Below are positions 1 to 10,139 of a stretch of DNA of 64,000 bases, piece by piece. Under the pieces are notes generated by a model, which was given only the letters and a program-made list of their open reading frames with translations, searched no databases and was not told the DNA's origin. The stretch comes from Maniola hyperantus (lineage: Eukaryota; Arthropoda; Insecta; Lepidoptera; Nymphalidae), in NCBI RefSeq assembly GCF_902806685.2, contig NC_048550.1:9033383-9097382 (forward strand), written 5' to 3'. Numbering within the stretch: position 1 is the first letter of the stretch; every line of letters starts with the position of its first letter. Position numbers and translations under genes: made by a program.

Positions 1-134
1 TGGTCTACGTTAAAATTATCATCAAGTCACCTTTCAATATTCTGTAATCTCTCTCTCTAATTGGTCGAAAACATGTCTCCGATCAGCTCTGCAGCACTTC
101 AGTGGAAACGCATGTTTAACCATAGTGTACTTAC

Positions 135-1701
135 TCATGTCATCAGTCATATCCATCTTCAGGTTGGCCTGCTTGAAGGCTTCCATGTCCTTGGCAATTT
201 GCTGCGGGTTCATGATCTTGTTCATAGTGCCCATGGTCTTAGCTGTGGTGCCCATTGCACCTGCTATGGCTATATTTGCTCCCATTGCTTTGTTGTGAAT
301 CTGTACACTTGATATCTGTAAAACAAAGTTTTTTTTGTTTGATGATAAGTTCCAAATTGCTACTGCCAGGAATCTTCCACTTATCATCATCATCATCATG
401 ATCAACCCATCGCCAGAGCTCACTACAGAGCCAGGTCTCCTCTCAGAGTGAGAAGGGTTTTGGCCATAGTCTATCACAGTGGCCAAGTGGGCATTGGCAG
501 ACATTACACACCTTTGAGAACATTATGGAGAACTCTCAGGCAGGCAGGTTTCTTCACGATGTTTTCCTTAACCTTTAAAGCAAGTGATATTTAATTATTT
601 AAAATGCACATGAAGCTTATTTCACACTATGTGATATAAATTATATTATAGTCCAGTCAATATTGGCGTTCCCAACATTGCATTGATACGAATTTTTACT
701 TCAAAAAATTAATTATACTATAGTCCGGTCAATCACCACTGTCAAGAGACCCGTGATCAATAATAGTGACCTGGCGATCATAATCTATTGCACAATCATT
801 ATTGCAGTTGTTGCTAACTGTTGAAAATAAAAAAATAAACCTTACAAGCACACTCTTACAATAATTTTTCTATTATTACTCTTTCTCACCTTACTGTTTG
901 CTGTGTAAAATCTTTTTTTTTGATTTCTCATTTGCACCAGTTGCTTTGCTAGTATTTTACAACCTTCGTTATTCCCTTCCTTTGCCATCTTTTTTATCTC
1001 CATCTCCTAAAAGGTGAAATAATTTCAATGGTCAAAATATGCGTAACTATCGGAAGACAGATGGACAGCCTTAGTAATAGGGCCCTGTTGGCGCCCTTAA
1101 AATGATCAAAATTAAAAAACGTCAAGAATTTAAATTCCTATAAAACTAACCAATTTCTTCTCTTCTCTCTCTAAAGCTAACTTGTCCCTCTCCAAATCTC
1201 TTCCTGCCTTGCGCAACTCCCGATCATTTTCTCTCTGTTGCTCTAAAAAATTAAAAAAAACTTAATTAATAACGATAAATTTAATTTTTCTTTGTTTATT
1301 TACAAATTTGTTTTACCCACTTTAAGTGATGACTGTTAACTGAAATAATATTGTAATATTTGTTATTATGTAGGTTTGTACTTTGTTGGTTCTTAGGAAG
1401 GGCATTTTGAACCAGTGAAATCTGATAGCTGTTTTTATCTTAATGAACCACTTAAGCAATGTGATATCATAATAAATTACTATGAGTAGGTAAATAAGTA
1501 TAGATGAGATCACATATTAAGGCTAAAATGTATGGTTACCTTTGTATCCAAAGCATAGTAAGTAATAATAGTTATAAGTATACTTAATCAAGTTTAAACA
1601 GAAGACTGAAATTATTTTAAACCCGTGACGATATTATTGCAAATTCTAGGACGACACACTATTTTACCTTTCACAGTAGGCTCTTTCCTGAAGAAATTCA
1701 T
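135..1701 (-). CDS. CHMP2B: CHMP2B (ESCRT-III subunit), N-terminal four coding exons; 3' end outside window
   Basis: ESCRT-III subunit acting on endosomal membranes in multivesicular body formation and membrane scission. Coding exons, in transcript order: 1668-1701, 1151-1242, 890-1006, 135-315. All junctions are GT-AG and the phases match (1, 0, 0, then 1 into the missing exon). The protein starts MNFFRKEPTVKEQQ and continues with the basic alpha-helical ESCRT-III core: LEMEIKKMAKEGN around residues 41-53, LAKQLVQMRNQKK around residues 60-72, and AGAMGTTAKTMGTMNKIMNP around residues 100-119. Exon 4 ends after KMDMTDDM, where the human protein has KMEMTEEMINDTLDDIF, so the acidic C-terminal half and MIM motif must lie left of position 1. 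The start ATG is in a 34-nt exon that supplies exactly the missing N-terminal residues. A SINE lies in the third intron. CHMP2A is less likely because the AGAMSTTAKTM-like segment is CHMP2B-specific. Confidence 0.9.
382..612 (-). mobile_element. SINE-A copy, tRNA head missing
   Basis: Minus-oriented SINE-A body with its trinucleotide tail (ATC repeat on the plus strand at 382-399), ending near the internal GTGATATTTAATTA segment. It sits inside the third intron of CHMP2B. The long open frame running through it from the neighbouring exon is an artefact of read-through into the repeat. Confidence 0.85.
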
Positions 1702-3735
1702 TTTGTACAGGTTTCGTATACTTGCTACTATTGAAGAAACTCTAATTATCCTTAATATAGTCAAGTTAATTATAAAATATAATAGGTAATAATATAGCGA
1801 TGACTAATATTATATTGTTTTTAATTTCTTCATCAGCACAATCTAGGTACCTATATGTTATTGGTCTGTGAGCTTTTATTTCTGGTCGGTGGAACACATA
1901 GATTATCTACTATATATACTAGCACAATATTTTTATGTAAACGACAAAGACAACAAACCACAGATTAACACGTTCAATGCGACGTAATATTTCCCTGTCT
2001 TACTCGCAGTGCGTTACAAGGAAAATCTGACTGGTACATTGACTAAAATCTAGTGCGTTACCAGACATAAACGATTTGTACATACACCTCCATTATTAAG
2101 GCTTTATTTCCTCAAAAAACCTAAGTAAGACCATTTTAATATTATTAGAGGATAGTATATGAGTCAAACTATCATGATGTGACTTAGCTTTAGCGTATAG
2201 CATGTATTTTAGACAATTTTACCTGGTGGAGCGCCTGCAGAACTAGCAACATAAGAAGTATCGACTGACAATTAGTGATGGGACTGTTATTAAAATAAAA
2301 ATATCGATGTCATACTTTTATTTTATAATTAGTGAAAACTACATAATATATTAGTAAATTGTATAACAAGTGCATAAAACGGACAATTTTATGCCCGAGT
2401 TATTTACTTGCTTTCCATTTAGATTGCAAGGAAATGAAAGTGATATTCTAACTAAAATATGACTAATAAAAATTTCAATTCGAACAACTTTATATTTTTA
2501 ATAATGAATTCACGGTAAATAATATAATTAGGTTATATGGTGATTCTCCTTTATCATTAGGACAAAGGAAAATTATAATTATACAAAATATCGTATTTAA
2601 AACACGGATTTTCTTTTTTGATGGAGATATTGTTAATGGTAATGTTTTGGATTTTTGCTGCCCAGCAATCATCATTGTTCTCATCAGTAACAAGTTGCAG
2701 CATCCGACGTGACCGTTTCATGATTAGTCACACACACAATTATAATTTAATACCTATTTTTTCCGCGAAAATGATAATACCATAATAATCGATATACGTA
2801 CTGCTTCTTGAATGCACTATCTCTCACTGAAGGTGTTTCGCCTGTTCCCGTGGTGCTATACCAGACACGTACGTACAAGCCGCATATGACTGGCACCGCA
2901 CACAGCAAATTTTTTTTCCTTCTGGTGCTAACCAGATAAATGTGACTTGTACAGATTAAATAGTTTAAAATGCTAGGGTTTGAGGAGGAAATTAAAAATA
3001 TATATTTATCTCTTACCTACTCACAAGGTTTCATAGTAAAAGTGCCCCCGCACCACAGGAAAAAACACAACAACTAGTCGCCGCACCAGCTGAAAGTCAC
3101 ATACAAGTCGACGTTGACCGGTACCGCACGCAACGTGTTAATAATATCGATGAGATGCATTGGCTTTTTTTTAAAGATGAGATTGACACGTAGATAGAGT
3201 AATAAAGGTAGATTGAAGTACTGTGTAACCGCGTATGAGATAGCGATAGCACGACGTAACGTTTTTATGTGAAAACAAGTAAATAACTAATGAGAAATAC
3301 AATTACATTAGAATTCTCAAAGTTTGTTTTGCAACTAAAGTTGCATTCCTTGTATATATTCTTGAAAAAACTTATGCACAGACCAATAACATATAAGAAC
3401 TTATGTACGCATTGACATGACCACTGACACATGACAAACACAGACGATTTCCATATATGCCTATCACAGACCAATAACATATATGGAGATTTCCCTTCAC
3501 AGATAACAAAAGATAACAAGCTGACAATATCAGAATTCAATAGATATGGGTAACATTGGTATAGCAGCATGAATTTTTTTGGATAGCTGCAAATGGAACA
3601 TTGGTGGTAATTCTGTTGTACCCTAACCTAAACCTAAACTAAATTTTAGATTCTTTAATTTTAGGATTTCTATTTCTAAGCTGCATTCGCAATTTTGCTT
3701 CAACTAAATTTAAACATCCTAAATGGCCGTCTAAA
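1702..3735. other. CHMP2B 5' flank, A+T-rich, no gene recognised
   Basis: About 2 kb upstream of the CHMP2B start codon. It holds no ORF with coding character. An untranslated first exon is possible at 2224-2255 on the minus strand (ends CAG then GTAAAA), but nothing confirms it. The segment 3257-3345 recurs at 7776-7856. Confidence 0.5.
3257..3345 (+). repeat. Dispersed repeat, copy 1 (partner at 7776)
   Basis: A block containing ATGTGAAAACAAGTAAATAA and CTCAAAGTTTGTTTTGCAAC is repeated nearly identically and in the same orientation at 7776-7856. A GTAGATAGAGTAATAAAGGTA string at 3192-3212 recurs in inverted form near 7999-8019. This suggests a mobile element of unknown class. Confidence 0.6.
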
Positions 3736-5135
3736 ATGACGTTTGAATTGAATAGTAAGTGTTGCTATTTAAGATAACAAGAACTGCACTAATGTTGTGT
3801 TTGATTTTCCCCTTTAATCTTAAAACTATTTTTTGCGAAAAATATCGAACGATGTTACTTGAAATACAAAAATAATAACTTAACTTGATTTATTTAGGTC
3901 GAATCACAATAAAAGTGTCGAAAATTGAAGTTTTGTTCATTTTATCGTGTGAAGTAGGCTTAAGTGTTTGATCAAAAGTGCTAGAACCCAGAGCCGTAAA
4001 ACCAGTTAAAAAAACAGATCTATTATTTTTGTTGCAAATATAATTTCTAACCTAATTTCTTTATGTTTTGTGGTTAAAGAATCTTAGTTTTTGTTACAAA
4101 ACTTTGTGAAAATAGTGGTTATGTGCATAAAATAGATAAAAGCAAAGAATTTTGCTTGGAATCTTACCTACCTACCTTACCTTGAAATCACCGAGGTACC
4201 TAATTGTCAAACTCTTGCTAGGAAATCAATGCAAACAGATGAAAAGCAATCATCCTAAATAACTGACTGCCACAGAGTACATTGAATATACAGGTAAAGG
4301 AATATACAGCGAGGAAGTTCTGAAACTTGGCGGTATACTTACAAATCTGGCGTGCAAGGACGTGGAACGAGGTATCCATGAATTCTGCTATGAATTCAAC
4401 AAACTAAGGCGGTAATGTGATTTAAGGCATGAAAGTACCTACAAGATCAAGATTGAATGTATATACCTACGTGTATAATAATAATAATAACAGGTAACAG
4501 CTGGTATCATCATAATGATCAACTCATTGCCAGCTCACCTCTCAAAATGTAGTTTGGCCATAGTCCACCACTCTGTCCAATTGCAGATTGACAGACTTCA
4601 CACACCTTTGAGAACACTATGGAGAACTCTCAGGCATGTAGGTTTCCTCACAATGTTTTCCTTCACGGTTAAAGAAAGTGATACTTAATTGCTTATTAAA
4701 CAGCTAGTACATATTATAATATAGCAAAAAATGGAAGTGTAGCATACCTATATAAAAATAATAATTACAGGCAACAGTTAGTATCATCACACGATCAACT
4801 CATTGCCGGCTGACTACTGAGCAGGGGACTCCTCTCAAAACGGGAAGAGTTTGGCCATTGTCCACCACTCTGGCCGAGTGCACATTGACAGATTTCACAC
4901 ACCTTTGAGAACACTATGGAGAACTCTCAGGCATTTAGGTTTCCTCACAATGGTTTGGTTCACCGTTAAAGAAAGTGATGCTTAATTGCATAGTAAACAG
5001 CTAGTATGCATAGCAAAAAATTGAAGTGTAGGATACATTACACCTTTCAACACATCATCATAACAAACTTTCAACGTTGATAATTTTTATTTCAGCCCAT
5101 TTCATGAAACCAAGTATATGGAGTCTGCGAGTTAA
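3736..5135 (+). CDS. Putative small three-exon gene, 64 residues, unrecognised
   Basis: Proposed exons: 3736-3754 (ATG, ends A then GTAAGT), 4276-4411 (after GACTGCCACAG; ends CG then GTAATG) and 5096-5135 (after TTTTATTTCAG; stop TAA). The phases join without a stop. The middle exon encodes YIEYTGKGIYSEEVLKLGG, then an ILTNLACKDVERG stretch, a mixed, codon-like sequence unlike the flanking A+T-rich DNA. The product would end in LRRPFHETKYMESAS. Poly(A) signal AATAAA lies at 5273. I do not recognise the family. Exon 1 is the least certain part because it lies in sequence that may itself be repetitive. The intron carries a tandemly duplicated SINE segment. Confidence 0.4.
4491..5044. repeat. 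277-bp tandem duplication carrying SINE-A fragments
   Basis: Two direct copies begin at 4491 (CAGGTAACAGCTGGTATCAT) and 4768 (CAGGCAACAGTTAGTATCAT). Each contains a head-less minus-oriented SINE-A body followed by the same non-SINE sequence, near AAAAAATGGAAGTGTAGCAT and AAAAAATTGAAGTGTAGGAT. Sharing of the flank shows a local duplication rather than two insertions. It lies in the intron of the putative small gene. Confidence 0.75.
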
Positions 5136-5257
5136 AAAGATGTTCCGTCACTCATCTACCAAAAATGAACAGTTGTTTCCTAAACTTAATTTTTATTTAA
5201 ATGTTATTGAAATAAATATTAATTATGTACAGTACAGAATGAAACATATGTATATAT

Positions 5258-5278
5258 TTTATTATTTTATTTAATAAA
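5258..5278. terminator. Convergent poly(A) signals
   Basis: AATAAA is present on the plus strand at 5273-5278 and on the minus strand at 5258-5263 and 5266-5271. These lie between the plus-strand stop at 5135 and the minus-strand stop at 5291, as expected for two genes ending tail to tail. Confidence 0.45.
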
Positions 5279-5290
5279 AGTAATTGTTAA

Positions 5291-5386
5291 TTAAGTATCT
5301 GATTGAAGTTTTCTTGCTTTTGTTAGGAAATTCTTGCCTTCATCATACTGAGCAGCTGTAGTATGACTTAGTTGTACTAGTACTAC
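5291..5386 (-). CDS. Putative terminal coding exon of an unidentified minus-strand gene
   Basis: After a good acceptor (TTTTTCAG) the minus strand is open in phase 0 for 31 codons to TAA: VVLVQLSHTTAAQYDEG then KNFLTKARKLQSDT. AATAAA follows about 20-30 nt downstream. The composition is protein-like. A possible preceding 48-nt exon (5484-5531, ends ATG then GTGAAG) would join in phase. No further upstream exon was found before the lama-like gene, so this may be a very small gene or a remnant. The family is not recognised. Confidence 0.35.
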   Translation of the reverse strand, partial: VVLVQLSHTTAAQYDEGKNFLTKARKLQSDT

Positions 5387-5982
5387 CTGAAAAATGAAAT
5401 TTATAATCTATAGGTATAAATAGTTCAAAATTAGTTTTCAGTCCCTATTTATATCAATTTCAATGCAGTCTTCACCATAACAATTATAAAATCATTTTTT
5501 GAGGTTTGCATATTCTTTGGCTAAAATCTATAGAGTACTTATACTTTGAATTAGCTCAGACTAGACATAGTTAAAACATAATACTTTAAGCACAGATATG
5601 TATAGAGAGCATACTTTGACTTTGCTCTGACGTAAGTTTCAGTTAAAACGAGACAGATTTATGCCAATGATATAACTCTGTCTCTTTTATCAGTATCTTA
5701 AGTCTATGCAAAGTCAGAGATCTATAGATTTCAAACTAAATAAAGGTTGAGTCTATAGATTTCTGTATTAATTTGTAAAATTATAGGAATGTGTAGAAAA
5801 CTTTAGTCCGTTTTCAATAAAATAGATCTAGAAAAGATAAAAGAAATCAAATTATTTTTTGACGTTATTTCTCTTCTAACTATGGGTTCCATACCTCAAA
5901 AGGAACCATTATAGGATCACTTTAGGTACTAGAAGTACCCTATATACTTCTTGTGACCTAAAGGCAGGTAGCTAGGTCAGTA

Positions 5983-6152
5983 CATCATCATCATCATCAT
6001 CATTATCAATCCATCGCCGGGTCACTACTACTGAGCACGGGTCACCTCTCCGAATAAGGTGTTTTGGCCATAATCTACCACACTGACCAAGTGCGGATTG
6101 GCAGACTTCACACATTTTTGAGGATGTTATGGAGAAGTCCTAGCTTTTCTCT
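5983..6152 (-). mobile_element. SINE-A fragment
   Basis: The CATCATCATCAT tail is followed by the SINE-A 3' body (CCATCGCCGG, GGCCATAATCTACCAC). It is truncated before the tRNA head. Confidence 0.8.
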
Positions 6153-6418
6153 CTCTCTTCTGTACATATTATATAAATGTAAAAATATAAACTGACTGAC
6201 TGACATCAGCATATAAGCTGCTGACTCCTGAGTCTAGTAATTTATTAAGCTGCTGAGTTTAAAAACTTGAGAATTTGCATGTAAGGAACGTTTACTTTAA
6301 GTACCTATATAGACCACTACGACATAATTTTCAGATACTTACATAGGTACTTATTCCACCCGAACAAAGCTGGGGCAGGTACAACTCAGGCAGGTCAGCT
6401 AGTTAACCTGAAATGTGA

Positions 6419-6486
6419 TACCCATATGGGTATGGGTATACCTATATAGGTATACCCATATGGGTATGGGTATACCTATATAGGTA
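6419..6486. repeat. 34-bp exact tandem repeat made of small palindromes
   Basis: Two exact copies of a 34-bp unit (6419-6452, 6453-6486). Each unit contains the palindromes CCCATATGGG and CCTATATAGG. Confidence 0.9.
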
Positions 6487-7775
6487 AACTCAACAAGATC
6501 CTATCATGATATGTTTAGGAATTACAAGATGTATCTACTAGGTACTTCTCAACTAAAACTTATCAGATGATTAAAGTGAACCCAGGCTATGTCAGTTAGT
6601 TGTAGTTATCTATACTGTACTGTAGCTAGTATAAGTACCTACTTATGCATGTAATAGGTAGTCTTTCAAGCAGGTATCTACTGAGTTGAAAATAAAGAAG
6701 TAACTGGGTACTACTCAAGTACTTAGTTCAATACTAGGGGTATGTAAGTATAAGACATAACTAAATGTAAAATCTGTTAATTTAGCCTATAAATAAACCT
6801 TTAGGTGAACTCATTAAGATTTTAGAACTTAAACTTTATTATAAGTACCTACTCTACCACCACACTTATTCTGCTTTATTTTTGATATGTTTAGCAATAA
6901 GTAGTAGGTAGTAGGAATTAATCTCATTGATAATGATAACAAGGCATCAAGTTTTACCTTGGCATACCTAATTGGCAAAGATTTATGTTCACACTAATAT
7001 TTAGGTAGCTACCTATGCAAGTTTTTGTCTCTGGGTATGTTCCTTTATGCATCTAACCTAGTTGGGCACAGAGATTTTTCACAAGGACACATACTAGTGA
7101 AGGATATACTTATAGGCTACTTTTATTAGGTAGGTAGGTAAGCTAAGTACCTACAGAAAAGTATCCTAGTCCCACAGGATTTTCGAACAGCTGCCACTTG
7201 CTAGTTAAGAAATAAGGAGACTTAAGGATCTTAGGTTTGCCTTGCTGAAGCCGCCAGGATGTCTGTGGAGGTGTCTGATACTCTTAGACAACAAAGTAGA
7301 TAACCAACCTAATTATTTTTTGTGAATTAACGACGAGCCAGAGAAACCACGTATATTTCCATTTTATAAAGTTTAAATTAAATTAAAACACTTAAAAGAT
7401 ACTTTTTTTATCTTAAATATAACAATTCTAAACTCAAATAAAAATATTTCTTTCAAAACACGTCCATTTTGCCATTTAAGCAGACTCTTTAAATTTAGTG
7501 GGCACCTCGCGAGGTCCACTCTAATTTTAGAAAATTTTAGGTTGACGTTTCTTAATTTAGGCATTTAGTTCGTGCAACAGAATAACTTTTGCTCTTTAAA
7601 ATCTAAATTGAATAGTTTAGTGCTGTCAAATTCAATTTTAGGTTAGACCTGTCATTTAAGTGGGTTTTCAGAATAACACACCTTTCTAAGTCTAATATTA
7701 GACATTTTAAAATTAGAAAACCGCCTAGAGAATCGGCCCCATAATTTGTATTAACCGATCAACAATATTTGTATT

Positions 7776-7856
7776 AAACGTTTTTTATGTGAAAACAAGT
7801 AAATAACTCATGAGAAATACAATTACGCCACGAATTCTCAAAGTTTGTTTTGCAAC
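7776..7856 (+). repeat. Dispersed repeat, copy 2 (partner at 3257)
   Basis: Same ATGTGAAAACAAGTAAATAA block as at 3257, in the same orientation, with a few substitutions. Confidence 0.6.
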
Positions 7857-8110
7857 TTCTTGTAGGTATGTTTTCTTGAAAAAACCAGTTACACGATAAG
7901 GGACAAAAAACAGGTTGGCTGCGTCTCTGTTTATAACATTAGTAACTTTATCTGTGCTCTCTTTTTAGTGCGAATGAGAAAGCAAACGTTCCTGTATCTA
8001 CCTTTATTACTCTATCTACGGTACAACCTTTGCAAAAAAGATACTAACTATTTATTCATTTATTTTTTTTAAATATTTTAATGTTCTGTTCCTTTATTTG
8101 TTTTACAGTA

Positions 8111-8281
8111 GCCGGCAGGAAATAATATGTACATAGACCAATAGAAAGAGATTTTGGCTTTGTAGAGCGTTGTCTCTGTCATTAATACCTATGTGACTTT
8201 TTGTCGGTCTCAACGACAGAGACTACTCTCTACGAAACCGCTAACTCTTTCTAAAGGTCGATGTACAATATTTCCTGTCGG
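8111..8281. mobile_element. MITE with CCGGCAGGAAATA ends (family also at 44674)
   Basis: A palindromic element whose left end CCGGCAGGAAATA matches the reverse complement of its right end TATTTCCTGTCGG with one mismatch. The inner arms (GTAGAGCGTTGTCTCTGTC against GACAGAGACTACTCTCTAC) also pair, so the whole unit folds back. No ORF, so it is non-autonomous. Its right end is the target of the hAT-like MITE at 8282. Confidence 0.75.
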
Positions 8282-8427
8282 CAGTGGCGTGCAGGTCATA
8301 GAGGCATTAATGCACTGCTTACCCTAGTTGTAATAGCTCAATGCATATTTTTCATTATGACCTGTCAGTAAACACATTCCTACCTAACTAATGCTTACCC
8401 TGGCTTCAAACACTGTGCATGCCACTG
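8282..8427. mobile_element. hAT-like MITE, 146 bp, exact 8-bp target duplication
   Basis: The ends CAGTGGCGTGCA and TGCATGCCACTG are inverted repeats. The element is flanked on both sides by the identical 8-mer CCTGTCGG (8274-8281 and 8428-8435). An 8-bp target site duplication and CA..TG-type ends fit the hAT superfamily. It inserted into the terminus of the MITE at 8111. Confidence 0.85.
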
Positions 8428-8770
8428 CCTGTCGGGTACTGTGAATACCATCGCATCATTATGTGTGATTTTCCGTTTTTTCTTTAGGTCTTATTTGCGT
8501 CGAAAAAGGAAAATCGTTAGTCTGTCAAAAGGTTAAAAGTATGGCGAAAGGTGTCTATTTTCATCAAAGAAATTTTAAGTACCTACTACTTCTTAGCGAA
8601 TTATTACATTCTATATCGATGATTTTCATTTAAAAATTAATTTCTTTTTTAATTTTTTACCTATATATAAAAGGTCCAACGTTCAATAACGTGACGCCAT
8701 TCGCCTCCAAAGGTTGTTGGCGGGTTTTAAATGAAAGTACTTACCTAATTAAATTAAATACCTAAAAAAA

Positions 8771-9085
8771 GCTGTGGTAGCCTAGTAGTTAGGACGTCCG
8801 CCTTCCAATCGGAGGTCGGGGGTTCGATCCCGGGCACGCACCTCTAACTTTTCGGAGTTATGTGCGTTTTTAAGTAATTAAAATATCACTTGCTTTAACG
8901 GTGAAGGAAAACATCGTGAGGAAACCTGCATGCCTGCGAGTTCTCCATAATGTTCTCAAAGGTGTGTGAAGTCTGCCAATCCGCACTTGGGCAGCGTGGT
9001 AGACTATGGCCAAAACCCTTCTCACTCTGAGAGGAGACCCGTGCTCTGTAGTGAGCCGGCGATGGGTTGATCATGATGATGATGA
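8771..9085 (+). mobile_element. SINE-A, full length
   Basis: tRNA-derived head with A-box-like GTGGTAGCCTAGTAGTTAGG and B-box GGTTCGATCCC, then the SINE-A body, ending in CATGATGATGATGA. About 315 bp. The head is not a functional tRNA gene: no acceptor stem closes and the body continues without a terminator. Confidence 0.9.
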
Positions 9086-10085
9086 CTTACCTAGTTATTT
9101 TACCTACTATATTCCTTTGTATTGATATTATTGTGTTTTTGAAAAATAGGTACCTAAAGGTATTATTAAAATAAAATAAAAACACAATTATTTAAGAAAC
9201 TTTTATTTTCGAGAGCAAAATCGAAATATTTCTTTCATATTAATTAGCTATTAGTCACTTCATTTTTATTAAATGTGGGTATAGGTAGGTACAACTTATG
9301 TCATTATATAATAAATCTTTATATCAAAAAAGTAAATTCCTAACGTTTTGATTATACACAACACAAAAGTGCTACTACGACTTACGTAGGCAACCCGCAA
9401 AATACAGGCATCTATTAATATTTACTATTTTTGAAATTGAAACAGTCATAAAAATACTATTAAAACCATATTAAAACATTCAGGACTAATCTGAGGACAA
9501 TACAAACAAAAGAATAATAAATAAGACAAATCTTAAGTAAGTATAAAATAATTGCATCCAAATTAAAATTATGTAAAATAGTTATGTATAAGTAGGTAAA
9601 TTACTAAGTTAAAATAATGTTTTTTTTGTCGGTCAGTTTTTTTTTTTTTTATAATTACGAGAGCCAAGAATACACAAACAAATTAATTTTTCGGGACGGA
9701 CATTTTTATTATTTAATTCAATTAAAAATAAATTAAATTCTAATTATTATGGAACTTTTGAGATGTTTAAGCAATAAAATAATTTCATTGTCTACAGTCT
9801 ACACCACCGATAGGAATAACACCATAGATAAAGGTAGTAGTTAACACTTTGAAAATAGCAGGTGTATAAAATTATGTACCTACTTAAATCGTGTCCATAC
9901 CCGTAGGGGTTGGAAGCACAAATTTCATCAGCGTGGACCGCTTTACATGGAAAAATATTTAATTTGCTGTGAAAAGACTTTCACGCAAGAAAATACAGCG
10001 CAAGGCGCCTTCAAATTTGCTCCAAAATGCCGCGCGGAGGCAGCGCGGCTGCAGCGTTGCGACCCACACAAACTAAGTTTTACAG
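9086..10085. other. Intergenic, downstream of the lama-like gene
   Basis: A very A+T-rich kilobase with poly(T) runs near 9640. The short G+C-richer part at 9890-10075 is probably the end of the lama-like 3' UTR or sequence just beyond it. No gene seen. Confidence 0.5.
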
Positions 10086-10091
10086 TTTATT
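10086..10091 (-). terminator. Poly(A) signal of the lama-like gene
   Basis: AATAAA on the minus strand, about 50 nt after the stop codon at 10140-10142. Confidence 0.6.
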
Positions 10092-10139
10092 CGCTATCGA
10101 TTGTGTCGAAACTATTCGTAACTGTCTAGAATTAGAGAT

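Larger units (their letters stand above)
5387..8110. other. Intergenic, repeat fragments only
   Basis: A+T-rich with many ACCTA/TAGGT strings. It contains a SINE-A fragment (5983-6152), a short M2 end fragment (about 5884-5935), a region bounded by inverted AAATCTATAGA motifs (about 5524-5760), and the 34-bp tandem at 6419. A short plus-strand ATG frame in good context at 7259 closes after 14 codons. No gene is supported. Confidence 0.5.

Noticed and set aside
34..504. 156-codon minus-strand open frame
   Set aside because: Only 135-315 is CHMP2B exon. The upstream part is SINE-A and intron read in frame, and the downstream part is intron after a GTAAGT donor.
8771..8845. tRNA gene
   Set aside because: A- and B-boxes are present but the acceptor stem does not close and a SINE body follows. 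The same head recurs at 58745-59063 in a full SINE.
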